Source: Planctomycetales bacterium (GTDB taxonomy: Bacteria; Planctomycetota; Planctomycetia; Isosphaerales; Isosphaeraceae). Taken from it: a stretch of 40,708 nucleotides of DNA. The position numbers and the translations under genes were made by a program. This document shows, one piece after another, positions 33,111 to 40,708 of the stretch. Positions within the stretch are counted from its first letter, which is position 1; the number at the start of each line of letters is the position of its first letter. The notes beneath the pieces were generated by a model, which was given only the letters and a program-made list of their open reading frames with translations, had not been told where the DNA came from and made no database searches. The stretch lies in assembly GCA_027451885.1 (NCBI GenBank), contig DAIDHX010000010.1, forward strand, positions 1 through 40,708. Reading direction: 5' to 3'.

Positions 33111-33974
33111 ATGGCTCGTTGGGATTTCTTCATCTATGCTTGTTTTACGAGAAGCCTCCCCGCGCGCCTGCCGTCGGAGCCTGAATTGAACGATGCGATT
33201 CTGAAGAGCCAGTCGCGCTCGTGGAACCGCCACGCCGCGCAGTACGAGGAAATTTTCCTCGATCCGTATCACCCTCGCGTGGATAACCCGCTCTGGAACG
33301 CGATCGATTGCGTCGTCCAGTCGGGGGCCAAGGTGGTGGCGGATCTTGGCTGCGGCACCGGTCCGCTCCTGCCTTACCTGAACGCGCGCTTCGAACGGGT
33401 CTTTGCCATCGATTTTGCGCCCGCGATGCTCGAGCGCGCCCGGTCGCGGCTCGACAAAAAGGGGCTCGCACGCACAACGTTTCTCGAGCGCCCAATGCAC
33501 GCGCTCGACGACCTGGCCGGCCAGGTTGACCTTGCACTCGCCGTCAATTCTCTTGTGATGCCCGAGATCCTGATCATCGACCGCACAATTGCGAATGTAA
33601 AGCGCTGTCTTAAGCCTGGAGGATCGTTTATCGGCGTCGTACCCTCGATCGACGCCATCTCGTATCATTTGATGCTCCTGGTCGACCAGGGGGTCGAGTC
33701 CGGGTTCTCCGAACGCGAGGCCGAGCGGCTGGCCAGCCTGCAAATCGAGCGGCGGAATTATGACTTCGCGATGGGCCGGTTCCGCACGCGGGGACTCCGG
33801 CAGAAATTCTGGCAATCCTTCGAGGTGGAACTTCGCATGAGGAAAGCGGGCTTTCTGACCTGCGAGATTGGTAAAGTGTTATACCCGTGGGATGAAGCTG
33901 AAAGCGGACCCGGAGGTCAAAGCCTGGCCGGGCATCCGCGAAGCTGGGATTGGTTTTTTCACGCCCGTGTCTGA
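33111..33974 (+). CDS. SAM-dependent methyltransferase
   Basis: The product is up to 287 aa from ATG 33111. An alternative TTG at 33186 would drop a Phe/Ala-rich start, and I keep the longer form with low certainty about the start. The class I core is clear: VVADLGCGTGPLLPYLN (motif I), VFAIDFAPAMLERARSRL, then DLALAVNSLVM and VKRCLKPGGSFIGVVPS. The C-terminal part (MGRFRTRGLRQKFW, RSWDWFFHARV) is unrecognised. Substrate unknown. The gene follows flhB by 44 bp, so it might belong to the same transcript, although nothing flagellar is evident in it. Confidence 0.85.
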   Translation: MARWDFFIYACFTRSLPARLPSEPELNDAILKSQSRSWNRHAAQYEEIFLDPYHPRVDNPLWNAIDCVVQSGAKVVADLGCGTGPLLPYLNARFERVFAIDFAPAMLERARSRLDKKGLARTTFLERPMHALDDLAGQVDLALAVNSLVMPEILIIDRTIANVKRCLKPGGSFIGVVPSIDAISYHLMLLVDQGVESGFSEREAERLASLQIERRNYDFAMGRFRTRGLRQKFWQSFEVELRMRKAGFLTCEIGKVLYPWDEAESGPGGQSLAGHPRSWDWFFHARV

Positions 33975-34006
33975 TCGCTTCAGCCGGGCACTCCCAGGGA
34001 TGCGTT

Positions 34007-34378
34007 ATGCCGCTTGACTCCCATGATGGACCCGAACAAGAGCAATCAATCAAGGCGCGGGGGAGCGAGCTCTACGCCAGGCCCAAACGCACGCGCGCTG
34101 TGCTCAAGCCGGTCGACGTGTACCTCCGCGAAACGCCCGCGGCACCGGCATCCACCGGACTCAAGGCGACCCTCTGGATCGTGGGCCTCGTGGTCGCGCT
34201 GCTCTTCATCGCGGCCTTGTGGCGTCTTGTGCACAAACGTAGGGCCAGGCCCACACCGTCCCGCCCGCGCGCTGTTGCACTCGTGCAAGACCGTCTCCCC
34301 ATCGCGCCCGGGGTCGTCGGCGCGGCCGAAAGCCGGTATGATCTTTTGGCTCCATTCGCCGACTCCGAGATTTCATGA
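34007..34378 (+). CDS. Small single-pass membrane protein
   Basis: The product is 123 aa from ATG 34007; the frame is open further upstream without a better start. A polar N-terminus with an Arg/Lys-rich stretch precedes one membrane helix at about 52-70 (ATLWIVGLVVALLFIAALW), followed by a short basic segment (HKRRARPTPSRPR) and a polar tail. I recognise no family. It precedes the thioredoxin-like gene by 13 bp, so the two are probably co-transcribed. Confidence 0.6.
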   Translation: MPLDSHDGPEQEQSIKARGSELYARPKRTRAVLKPVDVYLRETPAAPASTGLKATLWIVGLVVALLFIAALWRLVHKRRARPTPSRPRAVALVQDRLPIAPGVVGAAESRYDLLAPFADSEIS

Positions 34379-34391
34379 CGGGTGTCTGACG

Positions 34392-35474
34392 ATGAAACGA
34401 TCGATCGCGAGTTTCGCCGTGGGGATTCTCCTGGCTGCTCAGGGTGAGCAAGCACGGTCACAGCAAGTGCCTGCGGCTCAGGAACCGCCCCAACCCAGGG
34501 TGATCACGGCCAATCAACAGGCGATGAGTCTCGATTCGATCAACGCCGATTACAATCGCCAGCTCCTTGTGCTGGAACGGCAACGGCTTGACCGGCTCGC
34601 GCGGCTGGCAAGCCAGGCTGCGCCTCAGGATGCCATGGCGATTTACGAGCAGTATTTTCGGCTTGCGATCACGAACAACCTGTTTCGCGAGGCCGAGCCG
34701 ATCGCTGACCAGATCGTACGCGCGCAGGGTGGTTCGCCCACAGTCCGGTTGCTCGCCCACACAGTCGACATCGTTGCGGCGGCGGACAGAGGAGCTTTTG
34801 AGGAATCGCTCGCCAGCCTGAGAACCGCCATCGATCAGGCGAAGCAGGGCGATGGGCCCGGCTCGAGACTCGACTCGAGCTCGATGCTCGCCGTGCTTGA
34901 GGCGTATTTCCAGCGTCTGGTTCAGGCTGATCAGCTTGGGATCGCCCGTTCCGCCTTCGAAACACTTGCGAAGGAGGCCAAGAACCCCGCCGTGAAAGCG
35001 TATTGCGAATCACGGCTCAAGGAGCTCAACCTGGTCGGCTCGGCCGCGCCTGGCTTCAAGCTGGTCGATCTCGACGGCAAGGCTGTCGACCTGGCCGCAA
35101 TGAAAGGCAAGGTCGTCCTGCTCGACTTCTGGGCAAGCTGGTGCGAGCCTTCCGCCCAGGAGCTCGCCTGGCTCGATGAGGTTTACAACCGTTACCACGC
35201 GAGCGGTCTAGAGATCGTTGGCGTGAGCATGGACCTGAGCTCGGAAGGCGCGACCAAGGAATCGGTGATGCCGGTCATCCGCCGCTTCGTGCTCGACCAT
35301 AACGTGCGCTGGCCGATCCTCGTCAATGCCGCGGGGCCGGACGATCTCGCCAAACTCTACGGCGTGGGCGAGGTCCCAGCGAATATCCTGATCGACCGCG
35401 ATGGCAAGGTGATTCACCTGGATCTCACCAGGAGAAACTTGATCAGCGTCATCGGCAAGGCGTGCACCCGCTGA
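34392..35474 (+). CDS. Exported TlpA-like thioredoxin-fold protein with a monothiol CEPS site
   Basis: The product is 360 aa from ATG 34392. A signal peptide (MKRSIASFAVGILLAAQGEQARS) precedes a helical domain with TPR-like pairs (ALYEQYFRLAITNN-type helices, residues about 50-220). A TlpA/ResA-like domain begins near 225 (GSAAPGFKLVDLDGKAVDL) and has KVVLLDFWASWCEPSAQEL, where the usual CxxC reads C251-E-P-S254. Loss of the second cysteine removes normal disulfide exchange, so it may be monothiol or non-redox. The later cis-proline region reads VGEVPANILIDRDGKVI. The start of the next gene, xseA on the other strand, is reached by touching stops (TGATCA at 35472-35477). Confidence 0.87.
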   Translation: MKRSIASFAVGILLAAQGEQARSQQVPAAQEPPQPRVITANQQAMSLDSINADYNRQLLVLERQRLDRLARLASQAAPQDAMAIYEQYFRLAITNNLFREAEPIADQIVRAQGGSPTVRLLAHTVDIVAAADRGAFEESLASLRTAIDQAKQGDGPGSRLDSSSMLAVLEAYFQRLVQADQLGIARSAFETLAKEAKNPAVKAYCESRLKELNLVGSAAPGFKLVDLDGKAVDLAAMKGKVVLLDFWASWCEPSAQELAWLDEVYNRYHASGLEIVGVSMDLSSEGATKESVMPVIRRFVLDHNVRWPILVNAAGPDDLAKLYGVGEVPANILIDRDGKVIHLDLTRRNLISVIGKACTR

Positions 35475-36845
35475 TCACGGTTCGGGTGCGACCACCCGGC
35501 TCGCGATTCGGCCGGTGGCCAGCACCGTGATGATCGCCTCGCCCGGCTGCGCGTCGGCGGGGGTACGAATTGGCTTTTCGTCACCTGCGCGAAGTGTGAG
35601 CGAATATCCGCGCTCGAGAACCCGGCGGGGCGCAAGCGCCTCAAGCGCAATCGCTTGCCGATCAACAGACTGTCTCCGTTCGCGAACGAGCGAAACGGCT
35701 GCCGGCCGCAGCCGGTCGCCAGTACGTTCGAGTTGATTCCTCGTGATGAGCAGCACCGGCCCCGTCGCCGCGCGGAGCCGAGGCCTGAGCGACTCAAGCT
35801 CAAGGGCGGAACTCCGGACGCGGTCGCGGGTGCACCCGAGCAGGCGGTTCGCCAACCCATCGATGACCCGACACTGGGCCGAGGCCAGGAGCGCAAGCGC
35901 GGAGCACAAGCGGCGTGTGCGGTCGAGCAAGGCGCTTCGGGCATCGCGAAGTTGGCTCCGCGCCCAACTTTCGAGCCGTTCATCCAGGCTATCCAGACGT
36001 TGCACCAGCTCGAGCTGGTCAGGCACAGCGCGTTCGCCAGCCTCGCTCGGTGTGAGCGCGCGCAGGTCGGCGGCCAGATCCGACAGCGTCACGTCGATCT
36101 CGTGCCCGATCGCGGTGATCACGGGTGCCTTCGAGGCCGTGATCGCACGCACGACCGCCTCTTCATTGAAGGCCCAGAGATCCTCCAGGCTGCCGCCGCC
36201 GCGAGTCACGATCACCAGGTCGATATCCGCTGTGCGGTTGGCCAGCTCGAGTGCTTGCACGACCTCCCTCGCCGCCTGCATGCCCTGCACCCGCACTGGT
36301 GCGAGCAAGACCTCGGTGAGCGGCCAGCGCCTGCCCATCACCTGCAACAAATCCCGGATCGCAGCCCCCGTGGGGCTCGAGATCACAAGAATGCGGCAGG
36401 GAAATCGCGGCAAGGCACGCTTCCGCGCCCGATCAAAAAGCCCCTCGCGCTCGAGCTTCTCACGCCGCTCGCGGAGGATTCGCTCGAGCTCGCCCAGACC
36501 GTCCGGCTCCACGCGGCGAATCACCACCTGGTACTCACCACGCGGCTCGTAAACCGTTAGCTGACCCACGCAACGCACCCGCATCCCATCGGCAAGCTCT
36601 ACTGCCAGAAGCGCAGCGGTCGACTTCCAGATCACCCCGCGGATCGATGCCCGCTCGTCCTTCAGTGTCAGGTAAACATGCCCTGATCGCGGCCGGGACA
36701 GATTCGAGATCTCCCCCACAACCGCCACGGATGCAAAGTCCCCCTCAAGCGTGCGCTTGACACGCGCGGTCAGCTCCCAGACGCTCTCGTACTCAGCCCC
36801 CTGCAAGGAAAGCAGCGGCTCGCCAAAGGAATAATTTGGAGACAT
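35475..36845 (-). CDS. xseA: Exodeoxyribonuclease VII large subunit
   Basis: The product is 456 aa from the Met at 36845; upstream in-frame Mets add an unlikely Arg/Ser-rich stretch. An N-terminal OB-fold binds single-stranded DNA (VVGEISNLSRPRSGHVYLTLKDE). The catalytic domain has FPCRILVISSPTGAAIRDLLQV, VTRGGGSLEDLWAFNEE and VITAIGHEIDVTLSDLAADLRA, all hallmarks of XseA. With XseB it degrades single-stranded DNA from both ends in repair. Length is normal; xseB is not visible next to it. It is convergent with the thioredoxin-like gene, with no gap between stops. Confidence 0.94.
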   Translation of the reverse strand: MSPNYSFGEPLLSLQGAEYESVWELTARVKRTLEGDFASVAVVGEISNLSRPRSGHVYLTLKDERASIRGVIWKSTAALLAVELADGMRVRCVGQLTVYEPRGEYQVVIRRVEPDGLGELERILRERREKLEREGLFDRARKRALPRFPCRILVISSPTGAAIRDLLQVMGRRWPLTEVLLAPVRVQGMQAAREVVQALELANRTADIDLVIVTRGGGSLEDLWAFNEEAVVRAITASKAPVITAIGHEIDVTLSDLAADLRALTPSEAGERAVPDQLELVQRLDSLDERLESWARSQLRDARSALLDRTRRLCSALALLASAQCRVIDGLANRLLGCTRDRVRSSALELESLRPRLRAATGPVLLITRNQLERTGDRLRPAAVSLVRERRQSVDRQAIALEALAPRRVLERGYSLTLRAGDEKPIRTPADAQPGEAIITVLATGRIASRVVAPEP

Positions 36846-37000
36846 GATCGCAATCACTGCGAAGAGGACTTTTTCTCGAACGATCCAGGACGAAGGAACC
36901 AGGTCGGATCTTCCCTGAAGCCTGGGCGGTGTGCAAGATAACATGTGGAGAACGCGTGTGGAGCGAGGCCGCACACAGGCTCAGGGAGATTGTTTGAGCC

Positions 37001-38809
37001 ATGCCAGAGATCAACCGCCATCGGATCGTGCGGAGCGTGGCGATCGGTGGGGCGATCGCCGGCGGGTCCGCGCTCCTTCTTGTCGCGCCCGGCTGGATCG
37101 ACGCCACGTTCGGCAACTCGATCCGGAGCCTGAACCGGCAATCCGCGGTGCTGGCGCTTGATGCGCTTTTGGTGGGGCACGCGGTTGTGGCATCGCTGGC
37201 GGGTGCGGCCATTTTGATCCTGGCTTATGTGATCCTCGCGCGGGTGCGGGGCCGGCGCGCCCCCGCGCTGCGCCGATGTGCAGCCCCGGGGTTTGCGCTT
37301 CTGGTCAGCCTAGGCGCGCTCGAAATCGGCGCGGCGTGCTGGCACGCCTGGCTTTGGCGCGGACCGCGGCTACCGGCCGCTGTGCTCAAGGCCAGGCCGG
37401 ATCCCACGCCGGCGGAATGGCCAGTCGAACACTTCGGCCCAGACAGTCGTCTCCCCGGCGCGAAGCCCCCGCTCAAAATCCTCGTGCTCGGCGAATCGAG
37501 CGCGCGCGGCGAACCCTATCATCCCTGGCTCTCCGTGGGCCAGATCGTGGGCTGGCGGCTCGAGCGCATCTTTCCTGACCGCCCCATCGAAGTCGACATC
37601 TGGGCGTACGGCGGCGCAACACTCGAGATCATGCACAAAAAGCTCGCCGGGCTTACATACCGGCCCGACGTCATGATCGTCTATGTGGGACATAACGAGT
37701 TCCAGGGGCGTTATCCCTGGTCACGCCAGGTTGACTACTATCTCGACGAGGATCGGATCGATTCTCCTCAGCAACCGCCGTTTCGCCTGGCCACAACCAT
37801 CGCCCGGTTTTCATCATTCGCACGGCTCGCGCTTGAGATTCGCGACCAACGTCTGATCGACCTGCGACCCCCACGCCCAAGCGTCCGCGCCCTGGTCGAT
37901 CGCCCCTGCTGTACCCCCGCCGAGCGCGCCGCCATCCTGGAAAACTTCCGCTACCGGCTCGATACCATCGCGTCGTTCTGCGATTCGATCGAGTGCCTGC
38001 CCGTTTACATCATCCCTCCGGCCAACGATTCCGGCTTCGATCCCAGCCGTTCCATCCTCGAACCAGATCTCCCACGCGCGGAGCGAGTCGCCTTCGCGCA
38101 GGCCGTCGAGCAGGCGCTTGCGCTCGATTCCACCGATCGCGTCGCCGAGGCAAACCGGCTCTCCGAGCTCGTTGCCGAGCATCCCGGTTTCGCCGAGACG
38201 CAATTCCAGCTTGCCCGGCTGCTGGCGCGCAAGGGTCGGTGGGATGACGCAAAAAAGCATTATGTACTTGCGCGTGAAGATGACGCTCTTCCCCTGCGCT
38301 GCCCGGAATCGTTCCGCCAGGCGTATCGCGACGTGGCGGCGAAGCACAGCCGGCTGATCCTGATCGACGGCCCACGCGTGCTCGAAGCCCACGCCTTCCA
38401 CGGCATTCTCAGCGACCAGTTCTTCCACGACGCCCAGCATCCCAATCTTGCCGGCTACGCTGCGCTTTCCCAGGCTGTGCTGGATGCACTCGCCGCCCAG
38501 CACGCTCTCGACTGGCCGAAGGAAACTCCCACGCCCCGCGTCGATCTCGCGGCGTGCGCACGCAGGTTCCAGATGAGCCCAGACCGCTGGGCCGAAATCT
38601 GCCGGCGTGAAAGCTGGTTCTTCGACGTCACCGCTTCAATCCGATACGACCCAACCTTCCGCAACCGCAGAGCCGCGCGCTATCTCCGCGCCGCCCACGC
38701 CATTCATGAAGGCAAGGACCCCGCCGACGCGAACATCCCCGGCTGGCCATTCCCACCCAAACCGCCCAGAAAACACTCTATCCTCGAGTCCACCGTCGCG
38801 GCCGGCTGA
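37001..38809 (+). CDS. Membrane SGNH/GDSL-like hydrolase with a helical insert
   Basis: The product is 602 aa from ATG 37001. Three hydrophobic helices lie in the first 115 residues (AIGGAIAGGSALLLVAPGWI, ALLVGHAVVASLAGAAILIL, FALLVSLGALEIGAACWH). The SGNH core then gives block I ILVLGESSARGEP with S166, block III VYVGHNEF (G230, H231, N232) and block V FFHDAQHPNLAGY (D477, H480). Between III and V a TPR-like helical stretch (AETQFQLARLLARKGRWDDAKKHY) interrupts the fold. Such enzymes often remove acetyl or other acyl groups from surface glycans. The substrate is unknown. It is divergent from xseA, and about 190 bp separate it from the second DUF1559 gene. Confidence 0.85.
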   Translation: MPEINRHRIVRSVAIGGAIAGGSALLLVAPGWIDATFGNSIRSLNRQSAVLALDALLVGHAVVASLAGAAILILAYVILARVRGRRAPALRRCAAPGFALLVSLGALEIGAACWHAWLWRGPRLPAAVLKARPDPTPAEWPVEHFGPDSRLPGAKPPLKILVLGESSARGEPYHPWLSVGQIVGWRLERIFPDRPIEVDIWAYGGATLEIMHKKLAGLTYRPDVMIVYVGHNEFQGRYPWSRQVDYYLDEDRIDSPQQPPFRLATTIARFSSFARLALEIRDQRLIDLRPPRPSVRALVDRPCCTPAERAAILENFRYRLDTIASFCDSIECLPVYIIPPANDSGFDPSRSILEPDLPRAERVAFAQAVEQALALDSTDRVAEANRLSELVAEHPGFAETQFQLARLLARKGRWDDAKKHYVLAREDDALPLRCPESFRQAYRDVAAKHSRLILIDGPRVLEAHAFHGILSDQFFHDAQHPNLAGYAALSQAVLDALAAQHALDWPKETPTPRVDLAACARRFQMSPDRWAEICRRESWFFDVTASIRYDPTFRNRRAARYLRAAHAIHEGKDPADANIPGWPFPPKPPRKHSILESTVAAG

Positions 38810-38998
38810 GACCCGCACAAGCTTCGCGTCGATTTCATCGATCTTTCACCGAACGTCACACGCCCAGGGCGATAATTTCGACGTCGCGTAGAGATTGCGT
38901 CTCGAGCGCGGCGATCCGAAAACGCAGCAGGTATGCACCCAGAGCGATGTGCACGCGTGCCTGCCACGGCTTGAAACCTGTCTCTTATGGAGATGCTC

Positions 38999-40138
38999 AT
39001 GGATCGATCCTTGAGAATGCGCGCTGCGCGCGGCTTCACCCTGATCGAACTCCTCGTTGTCATTGCGATCATCGCGGTTCTCATTGCACTTTTGCTGCCG
39101 GCGGTGCAGGCAGCTCGCGAGGCTGCCCGCCGCGCCCAGTGCACCAACAATCTCAAACAACTCGCACTCGCCGCGAATAATTACGAATCAAGCGCGGGGA
39201 CTTTCCCCGGCGGTTCATATTCAGGCACCTTGTTCAACCCGCCGCACTGGGCCTCGTTTCCTGAGAACTTTAGCTGCTTCGTGCGCATGCTCGCATACTT
39301 CGATCAGGCGCCCATGTACAACGCGGTCAACTTCAACCTGACCTCGGCCGATCCAGCCAACCTGACGATCTGCGGCATCCGCGTGGCATCGCTCATCTGC
39401 CCCAGCGACACCCAGAACGACACCATGGCCCTGCCCGCCTCTCGGTCGTCGAACGGCGTCCTGCCCGGTTGGAGCTTCAACGCGATTTACCCCTTGCCCC
39501 CCGGCAACTGGACTCAGGCCTTCACGAGCTATGCGGGCAATTCCGGAACGTTCAATTTCGGGTTTTCGAACCTGATGTCGCCGACCGTCCTGGCCGCATT
39601 CAACGGCGTGATTTACAACGACAGCGCGGTACGCATCGCGGCCATTACCGACGGGCTCTCCAACACGTTTATCTTTGGCGAGCACAGCAAGACGCACATG
39701 TTCACGCTTGATCCTGCCTATGCTGTTTCTGACAACTCCTGGCAGTCCGGCCGCTGGTACGACACGCTTTTCACCACGCTCTATCCCATGAACATTGGTT
39801 CGGGGAACAACGGCGTCGGCGGCAGCTACAGCTACTATTTTCCCACCGTGGCCGGCAGCATGCATCCCGGCGGCGCGAATTTCGCCATGTGCGACGGCTC
39901 GGTGCGGTTCCTCAAGAACACGATCAGCTCGTGGTCGTTTAACGCGGGGAACGCTGATAGCTACGGCGACGCGCTGCCTGACAACACGCAGATGGTCTCG
40001 GTGCCGCCTTCGCCGCCTTATGTGAAGTACGGCAGCTATCTCCAGAATTATGGCCCGAACGGCCCGGCGATCCTGGGCGTTTATCAGCAGCTCTCAACGC
40101 GGGCCGGCGGTGAGGTCATCAGTTCGGATGCCTACTGA
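38999..40138 (+). CDS. DUF1559 family protein with prepilin-type N-terminus (second copy)
   Basis: The product is 379 aa from ATG 38999 (GGAG at 38989-38992); ATG 38987 is an alternative without a ribosome-binding site. The leader ends in ARG, then FTLIELLVVIAIIAVLIALL, followed by AREAARRAQCTNNLKQL, which closely matches the first copy. The C-terminal signature reads HPGGANFAMCDGSVRF. The middle differs from the first copy, with YFDQAPMYNAVNF near the start of the globular part. Function is as for the family, unknown surface or envelope role through a pilin-like export path. The small lipoprotein gene follows 28 bp after its stop, a pairing I take as an operon. Confidence 0.93.
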   Translation: MDRSLRMRAARGFTLIELLVVIAIIAVLIALLLPAVQAAREAARRAQCTNNLKQLALAANNYESSAGTFPGGSYSGTLFNPPHWASFPENFSCFVRMLAYFDQAPMYNAVNFNLTSADPANLTICGIRVASLICPSDTQNDTMALPASRSSNGVLPGWSFNAIYPLPPGNWTQAFTSYAGNSGTFNFGFSNLMSPTVLAAFNGVIYNDSAVRIAAITDGLSNTFIFGEHSKTHMFTLDPAYAVSDNSWQSGRWYDTLFTTLYPMNIGSGNNGVGGSYSYYFPTVAGSMHPGGANFAMCDGSVRFLKNTISSWSFNAGNADSYGDALPDNTQMVSVPPSPPYVKYGSYLQNYGPNGPAILGVYQQLSTRAGGEVISSDAY

Positions 40139-40166
40139 TCATCCCGGTGAGTGCCGAGCTTTCGCC

Positions 40167-40589
40167 ATGAACATGCAACACGGTCGTCTTTTGGTTTTTT
40201 CGGTGGTCGTTGCGCTCGTCCTCGGCTGCGACGGCCGCCCGCAAACATCGGACGCAGGCCCCCCCGCGCCTCATGAGGGCAAACTGGTCTTACTGCCCGG
40301 AGGCAAGGGGTATGTTGAGGTCGTGAAAAAGCCCGCGGCGCCCAGGGGTACATCGATGTCGGCCGAGGCGAGTTTCTACTTCCTCGACGAGTATTCGCGC
40401 CCTCGCTCGGACGCGCCCCAATCAGGCACACTGGTTCTGGGCAAGAAGTCGGTTGCCCTCAAATCCACGGGCGAGGGTCTTGCCACGCCCGACGGTCCAG
40501 CTCTTTTCGCCAGGGGGGATGTCGACGGCATTCTCAACATCGAGCTCGACGGCAAGCCGATGTCGATCCCTCTTGGAGTTCGGGAATAG
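40167..40589 (+). CDS. Small lipoprotein after the second DUF1559 gene
   Basis: The product is 140 aa from ATG 40167. The lipoprotein signal is MNMQHGRLLVFSVVVALVLGC with a lipobox VLGC (C21). The mature part is beta-rich with strands such as GKLVLLPGGKGYVEVVK and GTLVLGKKSVALKS, ending near IELDGKPMSIPLG. I recognise no family beyond the type of short lipoprotein that often follows DUF1559 genes in planctomycetes. It may help place or fold the DUF1559 protein. Confidence 0.75.
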   Translation: MNMQHGRLLVFSVVVALVLGCDGRPQTSDAGPPAPHEGKLVLLPGGKGYVEVVKKPAAPRGTSMSAEASFYFLDEYSRPRSDAPQSGTLVLGKKSVALKSTGEGLATPDGPALFARGDVDGILNIELDGKPMSIPLGVRE

Positions 40590-40708
40590 GCGGCCGCTGG
40601 AAATCAAGCCTGGCTTCGGTTATGCCCGGAGGTTGCACGGCGGCCTGAGCGCCTGCGGCTTCCGGGCCTTTCCATTGGCGATGATCCTTCGGCGGGGGCC
40701 GCGCCTCG
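40590..40708. other. End of window, no gene seen
   Basis: The final 119 bases after the lipoprotein stop contain no credible ORF start, tRNA or clear hairpin with a T-tract. A gene may begin beyond the window. Confidence 0.5.

Overview
The window is GC-rich bacterial chromosome and looks planctomycete, probably the Isosphaeraceae or a close relative. Four things point there: two DUF1559 proteins with a prepilin-type N-terminus and an H-x-DG C-terminal motif (12570-13622, 38999-40138), an ECF sigma factor with a long membrane-anchored C-terminal extension, a ThuA-domain secreted protein, and a CehA/McbA-type metallohydrolase. The placement rests on these families, not on a database search. A kdsA gene implies Kdo-containing lipopolysaccharide.

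Layout. Positions 1-1900 look like a scrap yard. A 141-bp-spaced duplication and a 55-bp tandem duplication are followed by an orphan HELAH metallopeptidase-like domain whose stop overlaps the start of a 71-aa ORF, then by what looks like broken phage- or toxin-island-type genes. From 1900 to 11700 there is ordinary metabolism and envelope biology: a ThuA protein, an APC permease fused to two Usp domains, an isocitrate/isopropylmalate-type dehydrogenase, a membrane-anchored coiled-coil protein overlapping a diacylglycerol-kinase-like lipid kinase, kdsA, and a transglutaminase-like/TPR lipoprotein. From 11700 to 16130 come a small Cys/His exported protein behind a promoter-like element, a DUF1559 protein, a hypothetical gene plus glycosyltransferase pair, and tRNA-Thr(CGT) with a good promoter. 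From 16156 to 22287 (minus strand) lie a FAH-family hydrolase, a sigma factor fused to a polysaccharide-export/SLBB protein, a soluble histidine kinase, an alpha/beta hydrolase and a zinc-ribbon methyltransferase. From 22370 to 27679 come tilS, a small Cys-rich exported protein with a hairpin at its ribosome-binding site and a clear terminator, and the CehA-like metallohydrolase.

The most unusual locus is 27714-33066. It is a compact, promoter-led, tightly coupled operon encoding FliF, FliG, FliO, FliP, FliQ, FliR and FlhB homologues. FliG is reduced to its N-terminal and C-terminal parts, with no middle domain and no EHPQ motif. FlhB stops before the NPTH autocleavage domain. No FliM, FliN, FliH, FliI, FlhA, rod, hook or filament gene is present in the window. 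The set reads as a membrane platform plus export gate and could be a stripped-down flagellar-type export machine. Whether the missing parts lie elsewhere in the genome cannot be seen here.

The last part (33111-40589) carries a methyltransferase, a small membrane protein, a TlpA-like protein with a monothiol CEPS motif, xseA (convergent, stops touching), a membrane SGNH hydrolase with a helical insert, and a second DUF1559 protein followed by a small lipoprotein. All positions and motifs were read by eye. Family names come from recognised motifs, and no search was run.
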